Below, in pieces: positions 1-11,139 of a DNA stretch of 64,000 nt. The stretch spans positions 40,096,485 through 40,160,484 of the forward strand of contig CM034237.1 of assembly GCA_019916065.1 (NCBI GenBank), written 5' to 3'. Made by a program: the position numbers and the translations under genes. The first letter of the stretch is position 1; each line of letters opens with the position of its first letter. This DNA comes from Vitellaria paradoxa. Lineage: Eukaryota > Streptophyta > Magnoliopsida > Ericales > Sapotaceae. The notes beneath the pieces were generated by a model. That model was given only the letters and a program-made list of their open reading frames with translations. It searched no databases and was not told where the DNA came from.

Positions 1-2340
1 ATGCTAAACAGCCACTTACCCAATTATTCCTCATTAAACAACCTCAATCTCCGAATACCAGGAGCCCCATCCTTTGCAGGTAAGACAAATTGAGCTCTAA
101 TCAACCAAATGATACTTAAACACATCCCCTTCCCCTCCCCATAAAATGTTTCTCAATTTTCTCAAGTCTGTTCACCACTAAATTGGCATAGTAAACAGAG
201 ACATGAACGAAGTCGGTAAATTGAACAAAGTGCTTTGAATAAGAGTGATCCTAGCGCTTTAAGATAAATAATTTCTCTTTCCACTTGATAACTGCTTTTG
301 AAAGCTTTCGATTGCTTCATCTCATACCATTTTGCCTTACAAGCAACACCTAAAGGAAGCTCTAGCTAAGAAGAGGAAAGAACCCCATTTCTATAACCCA
401 TTGCAGCAGTTGACTCCTCCATATCAATGACCTTCCCCATAGGAATCAACTTGGACTTCCTCAAATTTATCTCTCACTCTAGATACCGTTTCAAATCACA
501 ACAGCACGTCTTAAATGGCCCAATTGCAATGAATCTGCCCTAGGAAAACCAATAGAATCATCAACAAACAATGATGAGATACTTCCATTCTCGCCAGACC
601 ACCCAACCCTATACCAAAGACCTCAATGAAACCTCTCACAACTGCTTTCCCAACCAATCTACTGGAAGCTTCCATTACAATAATGAAGAGAATAGGCGAT
701 AGTGGGTTGCCTTCACCACAACCCTCTTGTAGAGCTAAAGAATCAAGCTGGGGTCCCATTTACTAAAACTGAGAATTTTATTGCTGACACATCAAAAGAT
801 TCTTTTTTCCTTCTCACAATAAAACTCACCTTTTCCATCGAATAGATACGGAAACCCAATTTACATGGTCATAGGCTTTCTCTAACAGGGCTGCAAATAG
901 GCCCTAATACTTCACTTATGAGTCTAGCATTCACCACTTTATTATCCACTAAGATTGCATCAAGAATTTGCCTCCTTTGCACAAAAGAATTATGAGATTC
1001 TAAAATAATGGATTTTATTACCAACTTTAGATGAGAAGCTAATACCTTGGCAATAATTTTGTAAATACTTCTAACCAAACTGATTGGTTTAAAATCTCGT
1101 ATGTCTTTTGCTCCACATTTCTTAGGAATTAAGGTGACAAAAGCCACATTAATGCTTTTAATTAAATCAAACCTTCATCACATTAACAACCTCCCAACAT
1201 CAATTGAAAATGCTATCATCATCCCACTGGGGCCAGGGGCTTTATGGCCATTCAATGACTTAACATCCTCCCATTCTCCCTGTTCAGAAAAAAACACATG
1301 TTCTAGCTTCTCACACTCACGAGTAGAAATTGCAAAGAACAGTAAAATCTTAAGCCGTGGTCTCCATTTCTCTTTTTCATTGAGTAGAGAAGTATCGAGA
1401 GCAACAATACTTCCACTACTTCCACTAATGAGCTCATCTTCCTCCATCATAGTGTTGTGAACTAACACTTTGCTTGTATGGTTTAAGCATCTATGAGCAT
1501 TATCCATCCAATGGAGAAATTTGGTGTTTTTGTCTCCTTACTTTGGCCATAAAGCCATTAACTTCTGTCACCCGTTTATTTTCTCTAACCTTGCAATCTT
1601 GCTGAACTCCTTATGTTTCTATTCTCTCAAAGATACCTTATTTGCTAGAAGTAGTCCCATTTCATCCTTCTATTCCAAACCTTTTTTTGTTGTCCATAAG
1701 CTTCACTTCACCAAAACAACTCTACCAAACTCCTCTCTATACCTAAAGACGTCACTTTTGATGTTTTTAATTTTCTTTGCAACAATATATTTTTATTACG
1801 CGACACTCATTATTACGCCACTAATCTGCCGTCTTCTCTTAGGTTTCTAAAAAACCATCAATTTTCAGCCACATATTTTCAATTTTGAACGTTGATGGGC
1901 CAACTTTGATGCCTTCGCAATCTAACATAAGAAGAAAATAGGTCTGACAATATCCATGGCATAATTTTTTGCACACACCTAACAAAGTGCTCCTCCCAGC
2001 TTGTGGAAATTAAAAAGCTATCTATTATTGTTTTACTCTTGGAACTAGACCTAGTGAATCTGCTTTCTAAAATAGTCAAATCAATTAAACCTAGCTCCTC
2101 AATAACATCAGAAAAGCTCTCCCCCATAAATTGTATCACACCCAATTCTCTCTGGAAATCTGATGATATTAAAATCCCCTGTCACACATCAAGGAAACTC
2201 CCATAAAATTATTGCAATATCTATCAACGAAAGCACCATTTTAGGACTAGCGTTAAATTATTACTTTTCAAAGCAACTGGACTAAGAACACTTGTAACTG
2301 TCCACGTAGTTGGTTCAACCGGATCAAATATCTGAGCTTT
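1..2340 (-). mobile_element. Decayed L1-type LINE (endonuclease + reverse transcriptase), cut by the window edge
   Basis: Read on the minus strand, the endonuclease end comes first: GDFN at about 2166-2180, then FSDVIEELGLIDL and a SxxxIDSFLIS-type stretch at 1879-2145. Reverse transcriptase follows in broken frames: NGHKAPGPSGM (about 1240), LIPKK...DIRDFKPISL (869-1147), EGCGEGNPLSPILFIIVMEA (about 650-730). The catalytic FVDD is near 560-575 but sits in a different frame from the preceding block, so a frameshift separates them. Typical downstream LINE blocks, with stops, continue to base 1. No single ORF survives, so this is a dead non-LTR retrotransposon. It lies antisense to the SIK1-like gene, probably in one of its introns, if that gene extends left. 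The poly(A) end is outside the window. Confidence 0.85.
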
Positions 2341-3154
2341 TTATTCATTATCTATTAGTATTACCTTAGTCATGGTCTTTGTTGGATGCTGGAACTAATT
2401 GTCTCTGGGCCAATTTGTTTTAAATGTTATTTTCTTCATTATTATTATTATTATTTTTTGGGTGGGGGGTGGATCTTCTAGGCACAACAAATGTTGTCTT
2501 GATGGTTCTCCACTTACCTGAAATATTTAACTCCGCGATTCTCAGTTCTATTTCTGCCTTGGAACTATTATTACTTTTTGATAAATAAATTTTTACTTAG
2601 AATTTTAAGGTGAAAATTCTCCAGTTTTTCTAAAAAGTAAAATATTATATCAATAGGCATCAAGGGAATGTCACTCAAGCACAAAAGAAAAATCCATAAA
2701 AAGAATAATTAGATGAAAAATTTCCAATTATTTGGTGAGTTTTTTTGAAGCTCTAGAACCACCTTTATTTCGGAATGGAAGACAGAAGATCTCAATAATT
2801 AATATAATGTTCTTGGGTGGTGTTAGGTGGCCTAGAGAATGAGACAAATTAACATTCTTAGACATATGCATAGAAGTTAATGGTTTAAACTGGAAGGAAT
2901 TCTTGTTGAGATGTTAATGGTTAATCTTTGGAGTTCTTAGAATTTGATTGTTAGTTTAGTCTAATCTCGAGGAGTGGTCAGTGAAAAGTTGGTGCATAAT
3001 CACCACCAACACTTGCATGATGCATTATCACATGCATCAATTCTTTATGGCTTCCTCCCCCCCCCCCCCTTCTTTACTCTCTCGAGTGCAGATCTGTTTT
3101 TGGCTAACCATAGTTTAATTCTAACTTGCATTTGTTGGCTGTCTTTGAAATCAG
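2341..3154. other. Non-coding stretch, probably intron of the SIK1-like gene
   Basis: No kinase-like exon was found in any frame. The stretch is AT-rich, with a short (ATT)n run near 2440 and a C-run at 3057-3069. It ends in a pyrimidine-rich acceptor (TTTGAAATCAG) at 3154. The exon encoding the end of the kinase domain before HKFIER must lie further left, beyond the LINE, if the gene is intact. Confidence 0.5.
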
Positions 3155-3289
3155 CACAAATTCATTGAAAGATGCCAATCTGGACCTTCTGTAATGTTGC
3201 CCAAGATTGAGAAGGCGAGGCAAATTAGAGCCTCAATGGTTTTCCAAGCACAAAATATCGCTTCGGGGACTATTGTTCCAGGAGAGAGT
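3155..3289 (+). CDS. SIK1: SIK1-like exon a (end of kinase domain)
   Basis: 45 codons in phase 0 after acceptor TCAG; donor is AGT|GTAAGT. It encodes HKFIERCQSGPSVMLPKIEK, where HKFIE is the usual end of STE20 kinase subdomain XI, followed by ARQIRASMVFQAQN. Boundaries are set by splice consensus and frame continuity. Confidence 0.8.
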
Positions 3290-6200
3290 GTAAGTCAAAG
3301 TTTCAAAACTTTCTTCTTAGCTCTCTGTGAAAAATTTTCTTATTTGCATTAAGCATTTCTTATATTTGCAGACACTGGGAGGTCTAAAAGTGAATAAAGA
3401 CTATGGATACACAGTTCCATCAATGCCTCATGATGTTGGACTCGAAGTTAGTGATGCAGTTACTGCCACGAGTGGAACGCAGAGGCAGCAACTTTCTGTT
3501 GCTGTGGAATTGGATGGAGAAGGTATTCATGCTCCGATTGCTTCTTGAATTGCATTGTTTGACTAGTGTTCACTTGGGGATGGGTGCTACATCATACAAT
3601 TTTGTTCTGGCTTTGACTGTTTGGCATATACATTCAGAACAGGTGTGGTGGCTGACTTGGTAGATGTGGTGACAATGCAATTCACTTGACGCTGAACCAT
3701 TGTATGGATTATAATGTGGAAATTTAATCACCAGATAGTTGTATTACTCTGGTTGGAAGGAAGAGGGGGGGGGGGGGCGCTTGAAAGACAGGATGTTCAC
3801 CAGGGATTGAAGTAGTTGAGCATGAATAGAGCTTTGTGATCCCCTTGCATTTGAGCCAAAAAAAACTGAGTGAAATTGTTGGAGTTAAATGAACTTTGGG
3901 CATTATTGTAGAATACAAAGCACCATATAAGCTAATATCAACATGTACTTTGGCTTTAGGCTATGTAGGTGTTTCCTTTCACCCTTGGCCCCAGGCTACT
4001 TGCCCAAAATGCACCAATTAATTTGCATCATGTTTCTGTTTCTGATGACTGATACTACATTGTCTTTTGTTTCTGTGATTGAAGTCCTCTCTCTCTCTCT
4101 CTCTCTCTCTCTTTTTGTGCGCGCGCGCGTGCGCATAGGATCTCTGTCTAGATGATTGAAGATCAAAATGGTCCAATGCCTCATTGATGAGTTTGCCATG
4201 GAACCTGGGCAACACTCATCTTCCACAAGCAGGAGGTTGGTAGGGATCAGTAGTTGTAGAACTAAACAAGTCTTCTACAAAGTGCCTGTGAATTTTCTAT
4301 ATGGTCTTCACATGAAGTTTTTAGTTTTTAGATGCCAAATTCTGTAAATATGACAATGATGACTTTTTGTGAGATATTTCATCATATTTATTTGATTTTC
4401 TCAGTTGAAAGTTTTTAACTCCTTCCAAATTCTGTCAATTTAGCTGCATGACCTTAGTGTGGAATTCTGCACCTATGGCATGGAAGCTTTGTACACAAAA
4501 AGTTTCACTTGTACATGTTTGTTGATTTGATCTTTCTGGGCTTGAGCTACTTCTTTTGTGATTACCTAAACTTCTATGCCTATAGGAGGAGATTATTTAA
4601 TGCAAGGTTGTGGTGAATAATTTGATATTTTGCTGAAGAATAATTGGAATTGTCATGATCTTGGAAAAAGAAAAGGAAAACAAATAACGGTAATTGATTT
4701 AAGTAAAATTGTATTACGGCAAAAGTAAGTTATTTGACTATGGCCCTCCTATTGCACATAAATGTTAATTTATCCTTGTAAAGATGTCTTTCATCTAAGG
4801 AAGGGAAAGAACTTCAAATTCTTGTGAGCTCAGTTAATAATTTATGTATTACTTTTGTGTTTATCAGGAGACTTTGGGACGGTAATTGTTCATGCTGGAG
4901 CTGGGAATGATAAAAAATCTACTCAAGCACCTGTGCCAAATGCAATAGGAGTCTCACCTGTTCCCTGGAATGTTGAAGGTTCTTCTGTCAGTGTTGCTGG
5001 AGATAAAATAACTGACCCCCGGTATTTTCTTTACAATATACATCCAAGTTTTTTGCACTGAGATATACTTGTTTGTTTCTTTTTGTTTGTTCATGCTTGT
5101 ATACGAACACTTGCATGTGCATATGCGTGTTTACATCTGCTCTTAGTTTTTTAGCAAATATTACACTAATAACATTGCATAATTTTGCGACTTTTCTTTT
5201 AGTGTTTGTCATTTAATTTTTATTGGGCCTCCCTGCCTCTAGTTTTGCTTTTTGAGTTCCCCTTTAATCGTAAGTTTATTAAGGAATTGCAATATTGTAA
5301 TTGTTGTGAATTTAATGACAGGCAAGCAGCACAATTTTGATGCACTTAATATTTTTTGTCCTGACATCTGTTTGTCATGGTAGATTTTATTCAAAAATAG
5401 TGTTACCTACCTATAGAAAGTTATCCAACTTGCTAATTTTGACCTTAATACATGGTTTCCAGATTGCGGATTTTGATGCATTTTTTCTTCATTTTATTTG
5501 TAAAGATCACAAATTGATAATTACGAAAGTATACCTTTAGTTCCAATTCTTTTTAGTAGTGAAGGCCCTAAGGTTACATTTGGTTGGGTAGAATAAGGAC
5601 AGAATGAACATCACTTCATTCTCTTGTTTGGTTACACTTTTGAAATGTAGAATGCCATGCTAATTCTACTCTCTATAGAAAAAGCCATTCTTCCCAAAAA
5701 CCATGGGAATGACTTAGTCTTCTATGGTGAGAATGGGCCTTGGTGAAACATTTATGGAATTACGCTCATTTTTATTGCTTGTTGGAAGGCTAGTTTTTTT
5801 TTTTTGGGTCTTTTTTCGGTTTTTTTTTTTTATTTATAGTAATATTGTTATTTAAAAATATTCTCATTTCATTATATGCTTTATTCTACCCTACCAAGCA
5901 TACACAACTCCTACTCTAAAGCTCATTTTCCATTCATACCAAATATGATTTATTTCTCATTTCTCACCCTCATACCCACTCTATTCACACCCTCAAGCTC
6001 ACCTTACGCTTGCCTGATTTCTACTATCAACAAAACTGCAGTTGTTGTAGGGTTAAAAATTAAGGGGGTTAGTGTTATGGGAGTAGTTGTTAACCTTTTA
6101 TTTCCGCAGCTTTTGATCATTTTTGCCCAACGTTTTGAAATTTTAGCATTTAATTGCTTAAAAGGGATTTAAATTTTTTATAAATCATATCGAACATAAT

Positions 6201-9200
6201 TAACAAGAGTGAAATTTTACAAAAGAAACATTTATCTACATCTAACTCCATGCCAAATGCACCCTTAGGAGGATAATAAACTTGCCCATATTCATAGTTG
6301 TTGAAGTCCCACTATGCACTGAGACAGTGAGGTCTCATGGAGCCCAAATGCAAGGTGCAAGGCAAGAGGAGCCAGCCAAACTGCAATAAGGCACATTTTG
6401 TACATAGATTCCAATGCTTATGTTACATAGATTTTGTATAATGTTCATGGGTTATTGTATCATTTCCACCCCTACGTGGCTCGCGACATCACCAGTAGCC
6501 TAAGAAGGACATGCATTGGCATGACGCATGACACGACACAGATGCGTGACTCAGCAATTTTCAAAAGATACAAGACATGATAGAGACATAGCAAAAGTAT
6601 ATATTCTTATTTCTTAGATATTATTATTTTATTAAAATATAATAGAAATAATGTAATTAGCTCTAGCTAAAATTAAAATCATGTATTTCATGACTTAAAA
6701 GTCAAGGAGATCACATGATGGTTACATTTCACCCAAAATGATGATAAACTTTATTCTATAGCTTATAAATGAACAAAGAAGTCACATAATAATTACATTT
6801 TATCTAAAATAATAACTAATACATCATTTTAGTGAAACATTGTTTCATGAATTCATAAACTAGAATATCATTACATTTTATCAAATCATCCAAATATAGA
6901 ATAACAAACAAAGGGCCTTTAACTTTTATTTTAGGGATAAATTTGGCCCAAAACACATGACCTGCCTTTAGTTTAAATGTCAACACATAATCCCTTCGCG
7001 ATTTAGATTGAAGTGTAAAATTGATGGAATTCTTTTTTGAGAAAAATAGAGACAGATTTGTCTATGGATTTTGTATTGAGTTCGTTTAAAAAATTAAAAT
7101 TGGGTAAAAAAGTACTTTTGTTCGTATTTTTTTGTGGCAATATTTTTCGTTCAACCAATTCTGAGTTGTGAGGCACAAATTTAGTTAAATTTAAAAGATC
7201 CTGTTGATTTAGCATTTCAATCCAAATCACAAGGGGTTATGTGTTAACTTTTAAAGTAAAGTTCATTTATTTTAGGTTAAACCCCCCGAAAGTGTAATTA
7301 TCCCCTTATTTTATAATATATTTTATTCAAGGTCGACCCTCACATAAATCTTTCACATATTTTAAACCTCTCTTATTCAAAACAAGTCAGCAAAGTGTCC
7401 AAGTCAAGTCTTTCATGTGTCAGTCTTTCGTTAGTCTGACTCAGATATGTTATACTTTGTTGGTTGAGAGGTGATGTGTACCCATGACTAAATTCCACAT
7501 GTTCCTCCTATACGCTTGAGCCATGCGGTTAAGGGTATTACATTTGGTGCCTCATCTTTAAGTCAAACCCTTAATTTACCTATCCCTTGCCTATCTTCTG
7601 TAGGTGCGCTTGAGACACAAGCCAAGGGACTTTCACTCAAGTGCTTCATCTCACCAACTCAAGCCATGCGCTCAACCACCCTTGACTCAAGCAAAAATCT
7701 CCTCCTCTAAGCTACATGTCTTTAGCTTTTCCAAGACTATGTCTTATGTGCTCTAAGGCAATCTTGAAGCACCCCTTGAAGCACCCCTTGAAGCAATGCC
7801 CTTCATATTTATACCATTTTTGTAAAAAACTCACCGTATCTTAGAAGGTAATGATTCGGGAAAAGGGGAATTTTAAATTCTTTATTCCTATCTCTTGTTG
7901 TCTCATTAAGAAGCAGCACTCTCCCATGCTGCTAAGATGAGTGTGTGGTAATACAAGAAAAGATAAGATAACAAATGAATGTATTCCAAAAAAAGTTGAG
8001 GTGGCACCAATAAAAGAGAAGTTGAGAGAATGTCGTTTAAGATGGTTGTCATATCCAACGTATACTTAGAGTCAGCAAGTAAGAGAAAGTCAGTAAATTC
8101 AAGTAGAAGAGATAATGAGGGAAAAATACAGATCTAAGATTACATGAGTTGAAATTGTTAAGAAAAACCTAATTTCAAATAACCTCATGGAAAAAATAAC
8201 CGATATGATACAAAGAAGAGTTTAAGCAAATAAAAGAAACAAAATAGTCAAGAAGGAGAAGAAATATCCAAGGGAAGAGGAGCACAGAGGGCGGTGTAGA
8301 AATTAAATCACAATCGTCATTTCATTATCACTTCTTTATACTCGATCGTGCCAATACAAGGAACAACCTTTGTCTTATATAGGTTACTACAAGGTTAGCC
8401 TAAGAGCTAGCTTGAAAAGACCAAGAGACAAATATTTGTAGGATAACCACAATTCAGCCACAAACGTAAATACAATACAGTGTATCCCTCCATGTATTAA
8501 TGGACCGCATTGAGTGGCAAATATATGCTGCCTTCTTACTATGGTGGTACATATGCGTGATGGGCGGTCTATAGGTGGTGTCCTTACCACTCTTCTACAG
8601 TGGAAAGAACTCAAGCTGGATGAGAGGAGATTCTGTTGATGGATATATATTTTTGTGAATTAAAAGGCCTTCCTGACCTTGGCAGCTAAGGACCAATAAA
8701 TGACAGTTTTATCATTCTATGTTTTGGGAAGTAGCAATTTCAACAGTTTAATCATTTTGTTGGTACGGACAAGTATTTTCAAATTGTCCGTATTTTCAAA
8801 TGAATACTATGCGAGAAGGATGAAGAATGAGTGGACCTCCTTTTTCATTCAAAACTTGTGCATTAATTTGCCAATTGTTTCTCAAAAGTTCACCATGCTG
8901 TCCTTACCTACTAGGCATTGAAGATAAGTCTCTCTAAGTTCATACATTTCTTCTGGACCTTCTAGCTGCCAAAATTATTCCCCACTGATGCTTTGTTGTC
9001 CGCCTTGAAATCAAAGCTGGCCTCAGCATTGAAAACCCTTTTAACCATTATGTTGGCCCCAGTGCTTACCCTAAAGCTGTTAATGCGTCTCATCATATGT
9101 TTCGTGGGTGATTGAAATTGAATATTTTCATTGTGTCGTCCTCCTCTCTCTTCATGTCTTGCTCATCATTGTCATAAAATTGACAGGATTAAAAGATTCT

Positions 9201-11139
9201 TAAAACTACTAATGTATTTCTGAGTGAACTGCTGTACCAATTAGCCCATTCCATTTTCCATTACCTGCATTGGCTGGATTGGAGCGGGATAATGGCCTTT
9301 ATCCAATATCCACTTCTTATTTATGCTCTATGAGCATTTAATTGCCCGTATTTTTGTGTATGCACCAATTCATTAGGATGTTGTTCCAGGGGCCAAAATA
9401 CAGTCACTGTTGATGCAGATAACTTTCGGAGTAGAGGAGCACAACCTGTTGCGCAGACCATCCAATCATCTTCTGCTTCGATGTTTGCCTCTCCTGAGGT
9501 GAATAGCATATCTCAACCACAGGTCGGAATTGTTGGTGGCATGAGTGGTGGCTCATTGAAGAATGAGACTGTCAGTCGGAAAGCATTGGATAAGGTAAAC
9601 TTTTTTATCTACCTGTAATTGCTTAATTGGTAGATGTCCATCATTTCATCTATTTTACCATAAACAAGGTTCAAATTTTAGCTTCCGATTAGCTGGTGGT
9701 AATCTAGTATTAGCTCATATTTCCCTAAGTTCTGAAATTTGACAAATTTTAAATGTAATATCGGTTTGAGGTGTAGATGAACTAAAATTTCAAACCTCAT
9801 GTTAACATTTAACTATGGATGTTCTGCTTAATAATTGTTTAAAAATTATGTACATCACTTGAATTGCTGAATGGTGCAATCAAAGTTCCTTGGTTATGCA
9901 TTAAAACTATCAAATGGGACAGTATCCTGAGTTGTCTCTAATCACTTGATTTTGGCTGAATTTCATTATCAAATTACCATTATTTTTAGGTAAATCTAGT
10001 TTGTAATATATGCCCAAATCGTTGGTTCATATTTGCAAAAATCAACTGAAATTCAACCTTATGTGTAAAACCTAAATGCAACCAGGTTGTGTTATGTATT
10101 TTGTAGCTTTCTCTATTCATCTGTTTAATCATGACCCCTTTTTTGTCTGAAGATTTTTCATTACCTTTTGTTATGGAGAAAAAGAAATTTTCGTAACTTT
10201 TTGTTTGTGAGTGCAACTTGCGAGTATTCTTACTTGTGATTTATTTTTATTGTAGCTTTGGTCTATATATGCTGCTGGTAATACAGTCCCAATCCCATTC
10301 TTGAGGGCAACGGATATATCACCAATTGCACTGTTATCTGACAACGTGCTTGGAGGATGGCAACGGGATAGCAGAGGAAACATAGCTGTGGAAGCAGTGC
10401 AGGAGCTTTTCACTGGTGATGGGCCATCCAAAAAGGGCAGAAGGGGACAGAATGAGGTTCTCTCTCTCTTGCTCTCCCCCCCCCCCCAAAAAAAAAAGAG
10501 GGGGGGCAGCATGTGTGTGTGTTTGTGTGTGTCCATCTGAACCCTTCTTCTGGGCTTACTTTCAACTACTTAATTTGATGCAGGTGCCCCTTCCTCCAAG
10601 TGTATACCAAAGACTCACTTCAAGTTCTACACTAATGAATCTCACACAAGCTTTGGCTTACCACAAAATGTATGACTTTCCAATTTGTCTATTCATAGTC
10701 ATAACTATAGTTTATGTCTTGTGGCATCTTTTGAGTCACCACTGTGGCTTATGGCTAGTGACCTATTTCTGAGTAACCTCAACCAACTCTCAACAATTAA
10801 AATCAGGAGCATGGTTTTGTTCTTATTGTTGTTTTTGGTTTTCATTATGAGAATTTTTGAAAATGAGAACAAAGGAAATTATGAAACATGGTCATCCTTG
10901 AGTTTTGAGCACTCCAAACACTATTTGAATTGGTTTCTTGAACTTTGGTCATTATCGGGAATTTTTCTGGCTTTAAAACTCTGCTACATTAATTGCTAGG
11001 ACTTTTGTAACTTGTTCCTCTATATTTTGTGTGTTGCAGGTGTTACGAAGAGATGCCACTCCAGGGAATGCAAGCAGCGCAAGAGCAACAAACCATGCAA
11101 AACCTTTGCGATACTCTTCGAACTATTCTTCGTTTGTAG
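3155..11139 (+). CDS. SIK1: SIK1-like STE20/Hippo-type Ser/Thr kinase, C-terminal part (7 exons)
   Basis: Exons join in frame at 3155-3289, 3372-3522, 4868-5021, 9390-9594, 10256-10456, 10584-10669 and 11040-11139, giving 343 residues plus stop. Every intron has GT..AG borders and the phases agree. The peptide starts at the end of the kinase fold (HKFIERCQSGPSVMLPKIEK), runs through a Ser/Gly/Val-rich linker, then a conserved tail (LWSIYAAGNTVPIPFL, LPPSVYQRLTSSSTLMNL, CYEEMPLQGMQAAQEQQT, NLCDTLRTILRL-stop). From memory this tail is diagnostic of Arabidopsis SIK1 (AT1G69220), the plant MST/Hippo-like kinase that works with MOB1 in growth control and acts in immune signalling. The kinase domain (about the first 500 residues) is not in view, so whether the gene is complete or a 3' fragment cannot be decided here. 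The tail itself has no premature stop. Confidence 0.85.
3372..3522 (+). CDS. SIK1: SIK1-like exon b (linker)
   Basis: Acceptor TTTGCAG, donor GAAG|GTATTC, 151 nt, leaving one base of a Gly codon. It encodes TLGGLKVNKDYGYTVPSMP and an acidic linker ending VAVELDGE. There is no catalytic motif. Confidence 0.8.
4086..4135 (+). repeat. CT and GC/GT microsatellite in a SIK1-like intron
   Basis: A CT run of about 13 units followed by a TTTTTGTGCGCGCGCGCGTGCGC tail-like stretch of alternating purine-pyrimidine. It lies in the intron between exons b and c. The short ORFs over it are artefacts. Confidence 0.75.
4868..5021 (+). CDS. SIK1: SIK1-like exon c (linker)
   Basis: Acceptor TTTATCAG, donor CCCCCG|GTATTT, 154 nt. 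It completes the split Gly codon and reads DFGTVIVHAGAGNDKKSTQ, then SPVPWNVEGSSVSVAGDK. The 'DFG' here is not the kinase Mg-binding DFG, because it lies after the catalytic domain. Confidence 0.8.
5566..6267. mobile_element. Putative MITE-like element with terminal inverted repeats, in intron
   Basis: The left end reads CCTAAGGTTACATTTGG. The reverse complement of the right end reads CCTAAGGGTGCATTTGGC. Just inside both ends are further complementary AATG/ATTC-rich stretches. No target duplication could be fixed, so the boundaries and family (hAT- or Harbinger-like) are uncertain. Confidence 0.45.
6934..7305. mobile_element. 372-bp MITE with long inverted repeats and 8-bp TSD
   Basis: Flanked by TTATTTTA at 6926-6933 and 7306-7313. 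The left arm starts GGGATAAATTTGG and the reverse-complemented right arm starts GGGGATAATTACAC. Both arms continue with related text (CACATGACC / CACATAACC, then GATTTAGATTGAA / GATTTGGATTGAA). An 8-bp TSD with long arms fits a hAT- or Mutator-related MITE. A relative lies at about 61008-61440. Confidence 0.75.
9390..9594 (+). CDS. SIK1: SIK1-like exon d
   Basis: Acceptor TTGTTCCAG, donor GATAAG|GTAAAC, 205 nt, ending in phase 0. It encodes RGQNTVTVDADNFRSRG and a Ser/Gln/Gly-rich region ending SRKALDK. It joins exon c and exon e without a frame break, so no exon need be missing between them. Confidence 0.8.
10256..10456 (+). CDS. SIK1: SIK1-like exon e (conserved tail)
   Basis: 67 codons, acceptor TTTATTGTAG, donor AATGAG|GTTCTC. 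It reads LWSIYAAGNTVPIPFLRATD, then ISPIALLSDNVLGG and EAVQELFTGDG...KKGRRGQNE. This is one of the most conserved blocks of plant SIK1 proteins outside the kinase domain. The following intron is only 127 bp and holds a CT/C/A/G/GT low-complexity run. Confidence 0.85.
10584..10669 (+). CDS. SIK1: SIK1-like exon f
   Basis: Acceptor GATGCAG, donor AAAAT|GTATGA, 86 nt ending inside the Met codon. It encodes VPLPPSVYQRLTSSSTLMNL and TQALAYHK. Confidence 0.85.
11040..11139 (+). CDS. SIK1: SIK1-like last exon and stop
   Basis: Acceptor GTGTTGCAG. The first base completes Met, then CYEEMPLQGMQAAQEQQTMQ and NLCDTLRTILRL end at TAG (11137-11139). The length and sequence of this C-terminus match the family end exactly as I remember it, so the stop is the natural one. 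Confidence 0.88.

Larger units (their letters stand above)
5022..9389 (+). other. 4.4 kb intron of the SIK1-like gene, with transposon remnants
   Basis: The flanking exons join in frame across it (Arg codon CG|G). It contains the inverted-repeat segment 5566-6267 and the MITE 6934-7305. At 7500-7800 there is a stretch of short direct repeats (CTTGAAGCACCCC) with AAGC-rich text. 8270-8640 is unclassified sequence. I see no coding exon inside; ORFs here are short and unlike known proteins. Confidence 0.7.

Noticed and set aside
4868..5021. Kinase DFG motif in exon c
   Set aside because: It follows the end of the kinase domain and lacks the surrounding catalytic text; coincidence.
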